Assembly (NCBI RefSeq): GCF_017744095.1
Contig: NZ_JAGHQX010000007.1
Span: 62,001-126,000 of the forward strand
DNA from: Shimia sp. R10_1
GTDB taxonomy: Bacteria > Pseudomonadota > Alphaproteobacteria > Rhodobacterales > Rhodobacteraceae
Reading direction: 5' to 3'
DNA: 64,000 nucleotides
A model generated the notes under the pieces. That model ran no database searches, was not told where the DNA came from, and worked only from the letters and a program-made list of their open reading frames with translations. Of this stretch, positions 55,314 to 63,343 are shown piece by piece (position 1 is the first letter of the stretch; each line of letters begins with the position of its first letter). A program made the position numbers and the translations under genes.

Positions 55314-55712
55314 TTAAGGTGCGGCGGCTGCGTGCTCTGCAAGCCACGCAGCCTCCTCGCCGGGTTCTGGGAGCACATCCCCTCCTTCCATCACCCAGCT
55401 GGCGGGTACATCCATCGTATCGGCGAGGACTTCCGCCAAAGGGATGCCTGCGTGGGCCACAATGGAGGCGCGGATGCGACCGAGCATATTTGGTTTCTGT
55501 TCCGCAGAGCGCCCGTGACGGATGCTGCCAAACAGGAAAATGCTTTTTCCATGAACCGGAATTTGAGGCGCATCTTCAAAGAAAAACACATGAACAAAGG
55601 TGCGTGGCGCGCCCGTGATATCACAATGGATATCGGTGATATCCGCTGCGATCTTGGCTTTTGCGCCTTCTGGGATGACCCCTTTGACGGCGTTGCACAG
55701 ATAAAGGGGCAT
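55314..55712 (-). CDS. Tautomerase-superfamily protein, cis-3-chloroacrylate dehalogenase (cis-CaaD)-like
   Basis: A 132-residue member of the tautomerase superfamily that begins MPLYL, so Pro1 becomes the catalytic N-terminus after Met removal. Numbering without Met gives His28, Arg64 and Arg67 (IRHGRSAEQK) and Glu108 (VMEGGD), which line up with His28, Arg70, Arg73 and Glu114 of cis-CaaD (recalled from the literature). The Tyr103 position appears to be Asp. It likely hydrates an activated alkene or alkyne acid or tautomerises a keto acid. An AAGGA site lies in the end of the upstream gene, four bases away, so the two are coupled. Confidence 0.8.
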   Translation of the reverse strand: MPLYLCNAVKGVIPEGAKAKIAADITDIHCDITGAPRTFVHVFFFEDAPQIPVHGKSIFLFGSIRHGRSAEQKPNMLGRIRASIVAHAGIPLAEVLADTMDVPASWVMEGGDVLPEPGEEAAWLAEHAAAAP

Positions 55713-55716
55713 TTGC

Positions 55717-56034
55717 TTAGTCCTTTGGGTTGCGGATCGACGTCACAACTTCATGCGCGGATCGTCCGGTCAGTGTCGTGCAGATCTCGGTCAGTTCGTT
55801 CAGAAGGGAGATCCGCTCGTCTTGTGGGAGCGCGCGATTGGCATGCAGAGAGGCGACAATGCTGGTGGAGGGCACTGCTGCGGTGAATCCGCTGCCTTCA
55901 GGAACCACGATCCAATCGATTTCGGCAGGCGCTGAAAAGGCGCGTTGGGCGAATTCTGCGATTTGGGTTTTGAGCTGCGTTTCTGTTTGAGCGGGGATTT
56001 GTCCGTCTTGGACAATACACATGATAGGTATCAT
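55717..56034 (-). CDS. Tautomerase-like protein lacking an N-terminal proline
   Basis: A 105-residue protein whose two halves each fit the beta-alpha-beta unit of the 4-oxalocrotonate tautomerase fold (PIMCIVQDGQI with the helix TQLKTQIAEFAQRAFS; then TSIVASLHANRAL with ISLLNELTEICTTL). It starts MIPIMCIV, so the proline is residue 3, not the N-terminal residue after Met removal. It might be a structural partner of the cis-CaaD-like protein, a differently acting enzyme, or have a mis-assigned start. Gaps to neighbours are 22 bases (ADH) and 4 bases (tautomerase). Confidence 0.65.
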   Translation of the reverse strand: MIPIMCIVQDGQIPAQTETQLKTQIAEFAQRAFSAPAEIDWIVVPEGSGFTAAVPSTSIVASLHANRALPQDERISLLNELTEICTTLTGRSAHEVVTSIRNPKD

Positions 56035-56056
56035 TGGCCTGTTCCTTTCTCGTCGA

Positions 56057-57268
56057 TTAGCCGAAGTGAACGGAGCGATTGCCGGTCACAACCGAGTCTA
56101 GGATTGTGGCCACATCTGACTTGCGCATCTTTTTTGGGACCGCATAAGAGGATCTGGCTTCGGCCAAGGCATCTTTGGCGATCGCGGCAAAGTCGCTTTG
56201 CTGAACGTCTTCAAGGCGCGCGGGGATACCGACAGAGTCTGCCAGCGCATCAATGCGGTGAATGAAGGCCGATGCCTGTTGCGCTGCATCCCCTGGACTA
56301 CTGTCTTGTGTCAGCATCCGCTCCAGCGTGGCGAAGCGGTCCCGGCAGGCTTTCTCATTAAATCGCAGAACGCGCGGCAGCAGAACCGCATTCGCGAGAC
56401 CATGTGGTGTGTTGTAATGGGCGCTGATCTGGTGGGAAATCGCATGAACGTATCCAAGGCTCGTGCGGGTGAAGGCATATCCGGCCAGGAAAGATCCCAG
56501 CGCCACCATTTCACGGGCGCGTGCGTTTTCCGGATCGCGGTAAGCGATTGGGAGGAACTCCACAATCAGGCGCACCGCTGTCGCGGCGTCCCGTTCGGTG
56601 GCTGGCGTGCGCGCAAGGGAGGTGAAGGATTCAAGTGCATGCGTCAGCGCGTCCATTCCCGTGCCTGCCGTCATGGGCCCGGGCAGCGACGTCAGGAGGT
56701 CCGTGTCAAAGGCGGCTGCGATTGGCAGATACTTTGGATCAACAAAGAAGTTCTTTTTATGCGTTGTGGTGTCTGAAATCACAGCGGCGGTTGTCACCTC
56801 TGAGCCTGTGCCGGAGGTGGTCGCAACAACGTATAAAGGCAGCGGCGTCTCGCGGACTTTCAAGATGCCTGCAAGCCTTTGGAGTGACTTCTTATTTGTG
56901 CTGGCGGCGGCGATGACTTTTGCTGCATCGATGGCTGATCCACCGCCCACTGCAAAAACGCTGTCGCATTGGCCTGTGCGGATTGCCGAGATCCCCGCTT
57001 CGACAACAGCAAAGGTCGGATTGGGCACGATGTCCTCAAAGATTGAAACGTCACAACCCTCTTGTTTCAGAAAGGCCAGCAGGGTGTCGAGCATGCCATT
57101 TTGCAGCAGGAAGCTGTCGGTAACGATCAGCGGGCGCTTTGAACCGCTGCGCACCATAAGGTCGGCAAGTTTGATCATGGCCTCGTGGCCAAAGAATGTC
57201 AGCGGCTTTTCAGGGGTGAACAAGCGGTTCATGGCGCGCAAAGCTAAAGCCATTGGAGAACGGATCAT
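56057..57268 (-). CDS. Iron-containing (group III) alcohol dehydrogenase
   Basis: A 403-residue Fe-type alcohol dehydrogenase. Nucleotide-binding GGGSAIDAAK, the family stretch TTSGTGSEVT and the metal-binding helix residues in GMDALTHALESF and GYVHAISHQISAHYNTPHGLAN are all present. The chosen start at 57268 follows an AAAGGACAG site; 36 in-frame upstream codons are ignored. It lies between the aldehyde dehydrogenase and the tautomerase genes and probably oxidises a primary alcohol to the aldehyde used by the next enzyme, or the reverse. Confidence 0.93.
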   Translation of the reverse strand: MIRSPMALALRAMNRLFTPEKPLTFFGHEAMIKLADLMVRSGSKRPLIVTDSFLLQNGMLDTLLAFLKQEGCDVSIFEDIVPNPTFAVVEAGISAIRTGQCDSVFAVGGGSAIDAAKVIAAASTNKKSLQRLAGILKVRETPLPLYVVATTSGTGSEVTTAAVISDTTTHKKNFFVDPKYLPIAAAFDTDLLTSLPGPMTAGTGMDALTHALESFTSLARTPATERDAATAVRLIVEFLPIAYRDPENARAREMVALGSFLAGYAFTRTSLGYVHAISHQISAHYNTPHGLANAVLLPRVLRFNEKACRDRFATLERMLTQDSSPGDAAQQASAFIHRIDALADSVGIPARLEDVQQSDFAAIAKDALAEARSSYAVPKKMRKSDVATILDSVVTGNRSVHFG

Positions 57269-57382
57269 GGCACTGTCCTTTGTGTTCTGAGGGAAGGGTG
57301 CATTGGAGCTGAGAGAGCGTTTTGGGCGCCGAGGGAGACCTGCGGTCAGGCGGCTGCACCGGCCGCCCGAACGCATGGCGCG

Positions 57383-58777
57383 TCAGCCAAGCCGTTTGAT
57401 CCACTTCATTTGGCGATCACTGTGGCCGTAATATTTGAGATTGGTTTCGAAATCGAAGGTCTTTTCCAAAACCGGTTTCATATGGGAGAAACACTCAAAG
57501 CTGAACGCGCCGTGATACCGTCCGATGCCGCTGTTGCCGACGCCCCCAAACGGCAGGTTTGCGTTGGTGATTTGCATCACGGCGTCATTGATTGCCCCGC
57601 TGCCAAATGGGATCTCAGCCAGGAAGCGCTGTTTGGTTGTCTTGTCGTTTGAGAACAGATAGCCTGCCAGCGGTTTTTCGAGTTGGCGCACGATATCAAA
57701 GGCTTCATCTAGTGTGTCATACTCCAGCACAGCAATGATCGGCCCGAAAATCTCGTCCTGCATGATCGCATCATCTGGGCTGACGTTGTGAACGATGGTT
57801 GGCTGGATGACGCGGTCTTCGCGGCTGGTTTCGCCACCATAGTACACCTTTTCAGGCTCGATGAGCGCTGCCACACGATCAAAGTTGCGTTCGTTGATGA
57901 TGCGCGTGAAATTTCCCCGCTCTACCGTATAGTTGTGCTTTTTGATTTCAGCGACCATGCGTTCCATGACGCGGGTCTTGATGCTCTTGTGAACCAGAAC
58001 ATAGTCAGGGGCGAGACACAGTTGACCGGAGTTGATGAACTTTGCCCAGATCAATCGTTTGACACTGACGTTGATGGAAGCGTCTTCGGTGATGATTGCG
58101 GGGTTCTTGCCGCCCAGTTCCAATGTCACATTTGTGAGGTGCGGCGCCGCTGCGGTGTTGACGATCTTGCCAACCTGCGGGCTGCCGGTGAAGAAGATCT
58201 TGTCCCAACGTTGGTTCAAAAGCGCGGTCGTTTCTGCAACCGCTCCCTCAACCACGTGCAGGTAACCCGGATCGAAGTTTTCATTGATGATTTTCGCCAT
58301 GATCCGGCTGGTTTCTGCGGGAAGCTCTGACGGTTTCAATACTGTGGTGTTGCCTGCCATCATGGAGCCAATCACCGGGATCAGAGACAGGTTATACGGG
58401 AAATTCCACGCCCCGATGACAAGAGAGGTGCCAAGTGGCTCTGGCACGATATAGCTTTTGCCCGGTTGGTTTATGAAGTTGGTGGGCACTTTGCGTGGCT
58501 TTGCCCAGCCTTGCAGGTTTTTCAGTGCCGTTTTCAACTCTTCAAAGATTGGGAACAGTTCAGTCAGCTGGGTGTGGTGCTTTGACTTGCCAAAGTCATT
58601 GTAGATGGCGTCATAGAGGTCTTGCTCATGGGCGCGCAGCAAATCTCCAAGCTTCTTAAGTTGGGCAATGCGGAAGTCGACCGGAAGCGTGGCCTTTGTG
58701 CGAAAATAGGTGCGTTGGTTGGCAACAACGTCGCGGATCCGTGCTTCGACGGCAGTGATTTCAGTTTGGGCGTTCAT
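57383..58777 (-). CDS. Aldehyde dehydrogenase, ALDH3/coniferyl-aldehyde dehydrogenase-like
   Basis: A 464-residue NAD(P)-dependent aldehyde dehydrogenase of the shorter class 3 type. The general base Glu sits in TLELGGKNP and the catalytic Cys in NSGQLCLAPDYV; the C-terminal SGAINDAVMQITN region also fits. The start at 58777 has a strong TAGGAGG site. It is the first gene of a minus-strand unit with the alcohol dehydrogenase (114-bp gap), the tautomerases and the AraC regulator. Substrate unknown. Confidence 0.93.
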   Translation of the reverse strand: MNAQTEITAVEARIRDVVANQRTYFRTKATLPVDFRIAQLKKLGDLLRAHEQDLYDAIYNDFGKSKHHTQLTELFPIFEELKTALKNLQGWAKPRKVPTNFINQPGKSYIVPEPLGTSLVIGAWNFPYNLSLIPVIGSMMAGNTTVLKPSELPAETSRIMAKIINENFDPGYLHVVEGAVAETTALLNQRWDKIFFTGSPQVGKIVNTAAAPHLTNVTLELGGKNPAIITEDASINVSVKRLIWAKFINSGQLCLAPDYVLVHKSIKTRVMERMVAEIKKHNYTVERGNFTRIINERNFDRVAALIEPEKVYYGGETSREDRVIQPTIVHNVSPDDAIMQDEIFGPIIAVLEYDTLDEAFDIVRQLEKPLAGYLFSNDKTTKQRFLAEIPFGSGAINDAVMQITNANLPFGGVGNSGIGRYHGAFSFECFSHMKPVLEKTFDFETNLKYYGHSDRQMKWIKRLG

Positions 58778-58915
58778 ATCAATCCTCCTAGGCAAGGCAG
58801 CGGCGGTCATGTCCTGTACCGGATGCATTCAAATCTCTGACACACTGTGCAGAAAGACAGGAAGGAACGGTATGTCGCCTGCGGACAGGCTATTGATTTT
58901 TTCGGCCAAATCACA

Positions 58916-58932
58916 GTGTCCGATCCGGACAC
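58916..58932. promoter_or_regulatory. Inverted repeat upstream of the aldehyde dehydrogenase operon
   Basis: GTGTCCGATCCGGACAC has 7-base arms and a 3-base centre, 139 bases upstream of the aldehyde dehydrogenase start. It is a candidate operator, for the AraC regulator or another protein. Confidence 0.4.
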
Positions 58933-59224
58933 ATGCGCATTGATGCGTGTTTTTTGGCCGGATTGATGAGGGCGTTGGACATGGTGGTTTTGGCAGTCAA
59001 ACCTGTCAGAGGTGCGCCGTGAAACGCTCCCGATTTGATAGGAGATCTCTGCGCCCAAGAGGTCTGGAATTCCTCACTGTGATTTTGGAATCAATTGCGG
59101 AAAGATTGTGAATATCTTAGCATTTTATTATTCGACTTTTTTATTGAACGGTTTTTAGCTGACGTCACGTGTTATTGTGGTCTTTAATTCTTTGAACTTA
59201 AATATCTTCATTGTTTGCGTAATA

Positions 59225-59240
59225 TATTCAAATATTTGAA
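59225..59240. promoter_or_regulatory. Perfect palindrome in the AT-rich leader of the injection locus
   Basis: ATTCAAATATTTGAAT, a 16-bp perfect palindrome about 165 bases upstream of the sheath gene. It could bind a dimeric regulator controlling the contractile system. Confidence 0.4.
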
Positions 59241-59402
59241 TTGGCGTATTCATGATCTGACAAGCGCAATAACCAAAAAGTGGTGTGGGCAACTGCAATC
59301 AGGGCCTTTGGTTGAATCCCGTTTTTATTATGCGGTTCGATAAGCGGATCGCCGCTCTTTTCGGCGACTTGCGATCAGAGCCTCAATCGGGAGACACTGA
59401 CC

Positions 59403-61037
59403 ATGTACAAGCACCCCGGTGTTTATATTGAACACGTTCCCTCCAACACCTTGTCCATTGAAGCGGCCTCGACTTCGGTGACGGCTTTCATTGGGCATGT
59501 GAAGCGCGGCGTCGCGGTCACAGCAGGGGCAGGCGAGCCGATCTTCATTTCGTCACCTGCGCAATATGCGCAGATGTTTGGCCCGCTGGTGGGCGGCGCA
59601 GGCGGTATTCGCAACGCCGGTGATCAGGTGGATGCCTTTGGCCATGCCATTGCGCAGTACTTCGCAAATGGCGGGGCAAAGGCTTTTGTGGTGCCAGTGG
59701 CGCATACCACGGGTGCCCCCGCCTCAGCGACGGCGTCGCTTGTGATTGCCAATGGGTCTGGCCAGTCGGTTACGTTGACGTTGACGGCAACGTCGGATGG
59801 TGAGTGGGCCAATGACGTGATGTTTGACCTCTCCAAGAATGACACGGACGATTACACGCTGACACTTGGCACGCTCGATGCGGCCACGCGACAGGCTTAT
59901 GAAGATGCTGCGGATGATGCCGCCAAAGCTGCCGTGCTGGCAGATGCGGATTTTGATGTCGAGCTGGAGGTTTTTGCAGGGCTTGATATCGATCCTGACA
60001 GCGGACAGGCCGTGAAAGGCAGGGTTGATGGTCTTTCTCGCATCGTAACGGTGGCCTCGACACCTTTGGCGGCATCGGATCCTGCAGATCTGCAGACCGG
60101 TGTGCGCGCGCTGTCGGCCGGAGGGAGCGATGCCAATGCACCGGTTTTGACGCACTACAGCGCCGCATTGGAGCGGTTGAAAGACTATCGCAGCATTTCT
60201 ACCATCGTGCTGCCGGGTTTGAGTTGGGCCGACAATGTTCATCAGACCATTTATCAATCCGCAATTGCCCACGCGGAATTCATGCAGAACCGGATGGTTT
60301 TGGTGGATCCGAGCAACCTTGTGGGAGATCGGCTTGAGACCGCGCAGAAGGTGAAACAGGAAGGGTTCCCGACCTCCCCGTATTCCGCGCTTTACTACCC
60401 GCATTTGACGGTGGGCAATCCGTTTTATGATGCGGAAACCAATGCCAATGTGCCTGCGACCTTTGAGATTGGCCCATCGGCGATGGCGGCGGGGCTGTGG
60501 GGGCGCATAGATGGCACGCGTGGGGTCTGGAAAGCGCCAGCAGGGCTTGAGGCCACAGTGCGGGGCAGCTTTGGGCCAAATGTGAAAATTGGCAATGCCA
60601 TTCAGGACAATCTGAATGAATGGGGCGTGAACTGTATTCGCTCTATCATTGGCCCTAGTGTGGTCTGGGGCGGACGCACTTTGGCGACAAAGACCAAACC
60701 GCAATACCGCTACATCCCAGTGCGCCGCACCCAGAACATGATAGGCGAGAGCCTGTACAACGCGCTTCAGGCGGTTGTGTTTGAGCCCAATGACCACAAA
60801 CTGTGGGCAGGTCTGCGTGCCTCCGTTGGCAACTTCATGGATGGTCTGCACCGTGCGGGCGCATTTCAGGGTGAAAAAGCCTCTGATGCGTATTTCGTCA
60901 ATTGCGGCCTTGGGGCGACCATGACGCAGGGCGACATTGATGCGGGAATTGTGCGGGTTGTCGTCGGCTTTGCGCCGCTCAAACCCGCCGAATTCGTGGT
61001 TGTGCAAATTCAGCAAATCGTTGGTCAGACGGCCTGA
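59403..61037 (+). CDS. Phage tail sheath-like protein of a contractile injection system
   Basis: A 544-residue sheath protein with the typical N-terminal MYKHPGVYIEHVPSNT and a C-terminal conserved sheath domain (residues about 415-540, GVNCIRSIIGPSVVWGGRTL, NMIGESLYNALQ, RVVVGFAPLKPAEFVVVQI). The central part (about 100-270) is variable, as usual for sheath surface domains. Contraction of the sheath drives the inner tube through a target membrane. A GGGAGAC ribosome binding site precedes the ATG. Only one sheath gene is visible, while many eCIS carry two or three. Confidence 0.92.
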   Translation: MYKHPGVYIEHVPSNTLSIEAASTSVTAFIGHVKRGVAVTAGAGEPIFISSPAQYAQMFGPLVGGAGGIRNAGDQVDAFGHAIAQYFANGGAKAFVVPVAHTTGAPASATASLVIANGSGQSVTLTLTATSDGEWANDVMFDLSKNDTDDYTLTLGTLDAATRQAYEDAADDAAKAAVLADADFDVELEVFAGLDIDPDSGQAVKGRVDGLSRIVTVASTPLAASDPADLQTGVRALSAGGSDANAPVLTHYSAALERLKDYRSISTIVLPGLSWADNVHQTIYQSAIAHAEFMQNRMVLVDPSNLVGDRLETAQKVKQEGFPTSPYSALYYPHLTVGNPFYDAETNANVPATFEIGPSAMAAGLWGRIDGTRGVWKAPAGLEATVRGSFGPNVKIGNAIQDNLNEWGVNCIRSIIGPSVVWGGRTLATKTKPQYRYIPVRRTQNMIGESLYNALQAVVFEPNDHKLWAGLRASVGNFMDGLHRAGAFQGEKASDAYFVNCGLGATMTQGDIDAGIVRVVVGFAPLKPAEFVVVQIQQIVGQTA

Positions 61038-61082
61038 TAGGGGCCGCCTCATTCATTTTGGTATTTTGTTCAGGAGGCTTTT

Positions 61083-61595
61083 ATGGCTGCTCCAACTTTC
61101 CCCGTAAATGCGCATCGGTATGATCCGTATCGCACCTTTAAATTCCAAGTGGTTATTAATGGCCGCGTCGTGGCAGGCCTGTCCAAGATGGGCGCATTGA
61201 AAAAGACCACAGAGGTGGTCAACTGGCGTTCCGCCGGGGATCCCTCAAGTCAGCGCGCCATTCCGGGCGGCACAAAATTTGAAAACGTCACGCTCGAGCA
61301 TGGGCTGAGCCATGATCTGGTGTTTGAGGAATGGGCGAATTCCGTCAACAACGTCTCTGAGGGGGACGCGGGCATGTCGCTCGTGAACTTTCGCCGCGAT
61401 ATCGTCATCAATGTGCTCAATCTGCAAGGCACGCCGACCATGTCTTATCAGTTGCGGCGTGCGTGGGTGACTGAGTTCCAAGCCTTGCCGGAATTTGATG
61501 CCAACAACATGAACACGATCGGCATTCAATCCATCACGCTGGCACACGAAGGCTTTGTCAGAGACATCGCGGTTGTCGAACCCGCAGAGAGCTAA
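61083..61595 (+). CDS. Phage tail tube-like protein (T4 gp19 family)
   Basis: A 170-residue tube protein with the gp19/Pvc1-like N-terminus DPYRTFKFQVVINGRVV and the TTEVVNWRSAGDPSSQRAIP loop. Such proteins stack into the inner tube that carries effectors. It lies 45 bases after the sheath gene with an AGGAGG site; sheath-then-tube order is that of contractile systems. Confidence 0.92.
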   Translation: MAAPTFPVNAHRYDPYRTFKFQVVINGRVVAGLSKMGALKKTTEVVNWRSAGDPSSQRAIPGGTKFENVTLEHGLSHDLVFEEWANSVNNVSEGDAGMSLVNFRRDIVINVLNLQGTPTMSYQLRRAWVTEFQALPEFDANNMNTIGIQSITLAHEGFVRDIAVVEPAES

Positions 61596-61598
61596 GCC

Positions 61599-62387
61599 AT
61601 GCATCGCGCCGCGCAAACTCTGGCTGTCGCCTTTCCAAGTCACACACCCCGGTCGATGACGGGGGATGTGGAGTTGGGCGTTGCGGCGGCTTTGGCGTCT
61701 GGGCGGCGGCGCCCGGATGCTGTGACGGCGGTGCTGGTGCATGTGTTTTCTGAAATTGGCGGATTGGCAACAGAGATTGGCGACGTCTGGCGGCTTGCCT
61801 CCGGCAGTCGGGAGTGGCTATTGCAGCGCGCGGCAGCGCTGTTCTGGCACGATGCAGGGTGGTTTCAGGCGCGCTGCGCGCATTGCGATGCGGCCTATGA
61901 TTTGCCGCTGAAGTTGGCGTCTGCGCCACGCAAGCCAGCGGGGCGCCCATTTCCCACCGTGACCGTGCGCACGTCTCTTGGGGCACGCCAGTTTGAAGTG
62001 CCAAATGGGTTGCATGAGGCGGATCTGGCAAAAGACAGTCCGCATGCCCCGGAGCGCAGGTTGGTTGCCCTTTGCGGTCTTGGCAGGGACGCACAGGCGG
62101 ATGCTGACGGGTTTACGGAAGGGGACCTGCGCGTCATTGAGGACGCGCTGGATGCCGCCGCGCCTGACGTGGCTGATGAGGCATCCATCATTTGCCCAGC
62201 CTGCAAAACATCGACTGTAGCGCGCATTGACCCTCTGGATTTTGCCTTTCCGGATATGCAGGGGATCTTGCGGGACGTGCATGCGCTTGCCAGCCGCTAT
62301 CACTGGTCTGAAGACGCCATTCTTTCGCTGCCCAGCGCGCGCCGTCGTGCCTATGTGCGTCTGATTGGACAGGAGGCACGCAGATGA
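61599..62387 (+). CDS. Zinc-ribbon protein resembling the T4 gp51-like baseplate hub chaperone of injection systems
   Basis: A 262-residue protein with two CxxC pairs, CAHCDAAYDLPL near residue 90 and CPACKTSTVARIDPLDF near residue 207, that could together bind one zinc. The layout of variable N-terminus, first CxxC, an FTEGDLRVIEDAL segment, then CPxC and a C-terminal helical tail fits the gp51-like proteins found in extracellular contractile systems. It begins three bases after the tube stop and overlaps the next gene by ATGA, so it is part of the operon. Assignment is moderate. Confidence 0.65.
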   Translation: MHRAAQTLAVAFPSHTPRSMTGDVELGVAAALASGRRRPDAVTAVLVHVFSEIGGLATEIGDVWRLASGSREWLLQRAAALFWHDAGWFQARCAHCDAAYDLPLKLASAPRKPAGRPFPTVTVRTSLGARQFEVPNGLHEADLAKDSPHAPERRLVALCGLGRDAQADADGFTEGDLRVIEDALDAAAPDVADEASIICPACKTSTVARIDPLDFAFPDMQGILRDVHALASRYHWSEDAILSLPSARRRAYVRLIGQEARR

Positions 62388-63340
62388 GCCTGTTTGCCAA
62401 AGTGATTGCACGTGCCGCGGTGCCCGGCCAGCCCGTTCTGCCAACGGCGCAGCCCAAAGGCCTGTTGCGGCGCGACGCCTCTGTGCCTGAGGTTGCAGCC
62501 CCTTTGCAGCGCGTCGAGGGCGAAGAAGATGCCCTGGCGCCCTTGAGACGCATGGAAGAGGAAGAGACGGCGCAGAGCCTGCGTCGCACGGAGTTGGCAG
62601 AGGTAGACGCGCTGCCCTTGCGACGGTCTGAGTTGGAAGAGGAGGCCGAGGCGCAGCCTGTGCGGCGGGAGGAGCTGGAGCAGGAAGAGGTCGCCCAGAC
62701 GGTGAGACGCGCTGAAGAGGAAGGTGAAGAAGAGATGCAGGCGTTGCGGCGTGAGTTTGTTGAGGAGGAAGAGAGCGAGGCGCAGGCTTTGCGCAGAACC
62801 GAGGCCTCTGAGGCGGATATGGAAGAGGATGCTGCACAGCCATTGCGCCGGGCTGAGATGATGGAAGAAGAGGCTCAAACGCTTCGTCGAGAAGCCGAGC
62901 TGGCAGAAGAAGAGGAAGAGGTACTGACGCTCCGGCGCTCAGAACTGGCGCAGGAGGAACTGGGGCCTGTGCGGCGTGCAAGCGAGCAAGAGGCTGAAAG
63001 CGCGGAAGAAACGGCGCAGCTTTTGCGCGCGGAAGAGCCGGACTTCCCCGAAGAGCCAAGCCCAGCGCAGGCTTTACGGCGTTTAGATGGACCGTCTCCA
63101 GCAATAGAGGCTGGCGCAATGTCAAACGATGTGTCCGCACCCTTTGCGGAGCCTGACCCGTTACATGCGCTTGTGCCCGTGCCGCCGCCGCAAACTGTGT
63201 CTCAGTCAGACCGGCCGCGCGTGCAGATCGATCAGATTGATGTGATGATCCATGAACCCACGCCCAACACCCAGAGCAGCCCTGATTTGGGCGCACAACT
63301 GTCTCGGATGCTGTCCGGGCGGTATTTGCGGGGGCGGTAG
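62384..63340 (+). CDS. Arg/Glu-repeat protein of the injection locus
   Basis: A 318-residue protein dominated by about 14 imperfect units of 12-18 residues, each with [LV]RR followed by a run of Glu/Asp and Ala (for example LRRMEEEETAQS, LRRSELEEEAEAQP, VRRAEEEGEEEMQA), residues about 40-240. It starts LFAKVIARAAVPGQP and ends VQIDQIDVMIHEPTPN and SRMLSGRYLRGR. The C-terminal motif resembles that of small eCIS proteins encoded before the DUF4255 cap gene. The charged repeats recall the Glu/Gln-Arg repeats of eCIS-core (DUF4157) proteins, but no HExxH is seen. It may be a linker, cargo-loading or tape-measure-like protein. Confidence 0.7.
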   Translation: MSLFAKVIARAAVPGQPVLPTAQPKGLLRRDASVPEVAAPLQRVEGEEDALAPLRRMEEEETAQSLRRTELAEVDALPLRRSELEEEAEAQPVRREELEQEEVAQTVRRAEEEGEEEMQALRREFVEEEESEAQALRRTEASEADMEEDAAQPLRRAEMMEEEAQTLRREAELAEEEEEVLTLRRSELAQEELGPVRRASEQEAESAEETAQLLRAEEPDFPEEPSPAQALRRLDGPSPAIEAGAMSNDVSAPFAEPDPLHALVPVPPPQTVSQSDRPRVQIDQIDVMIHEPTPNTQSSPDLGAQLSRMLSGRYLRGR

Positions 63341-63343
63341 GAT

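Larger units (their letters stand above)
58778..59402. other. Long divergent regulatory region upstream of the contractile injection locus
   Basis: About 625 bases without a gene. Left of 59080 it is of ordinary composition and holds an inverted repeat near the aldehyde dehydrogenase promoter (58916-58932). From about 59080 to 59290 it turns strongly AT-rich, unlike the neighbouring DNA, and contains a perfect palindrome (59225-59240). A CGCCG/CGGCG hairpin lies near 59350, before the sheath gene. Confidence 0.6.
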
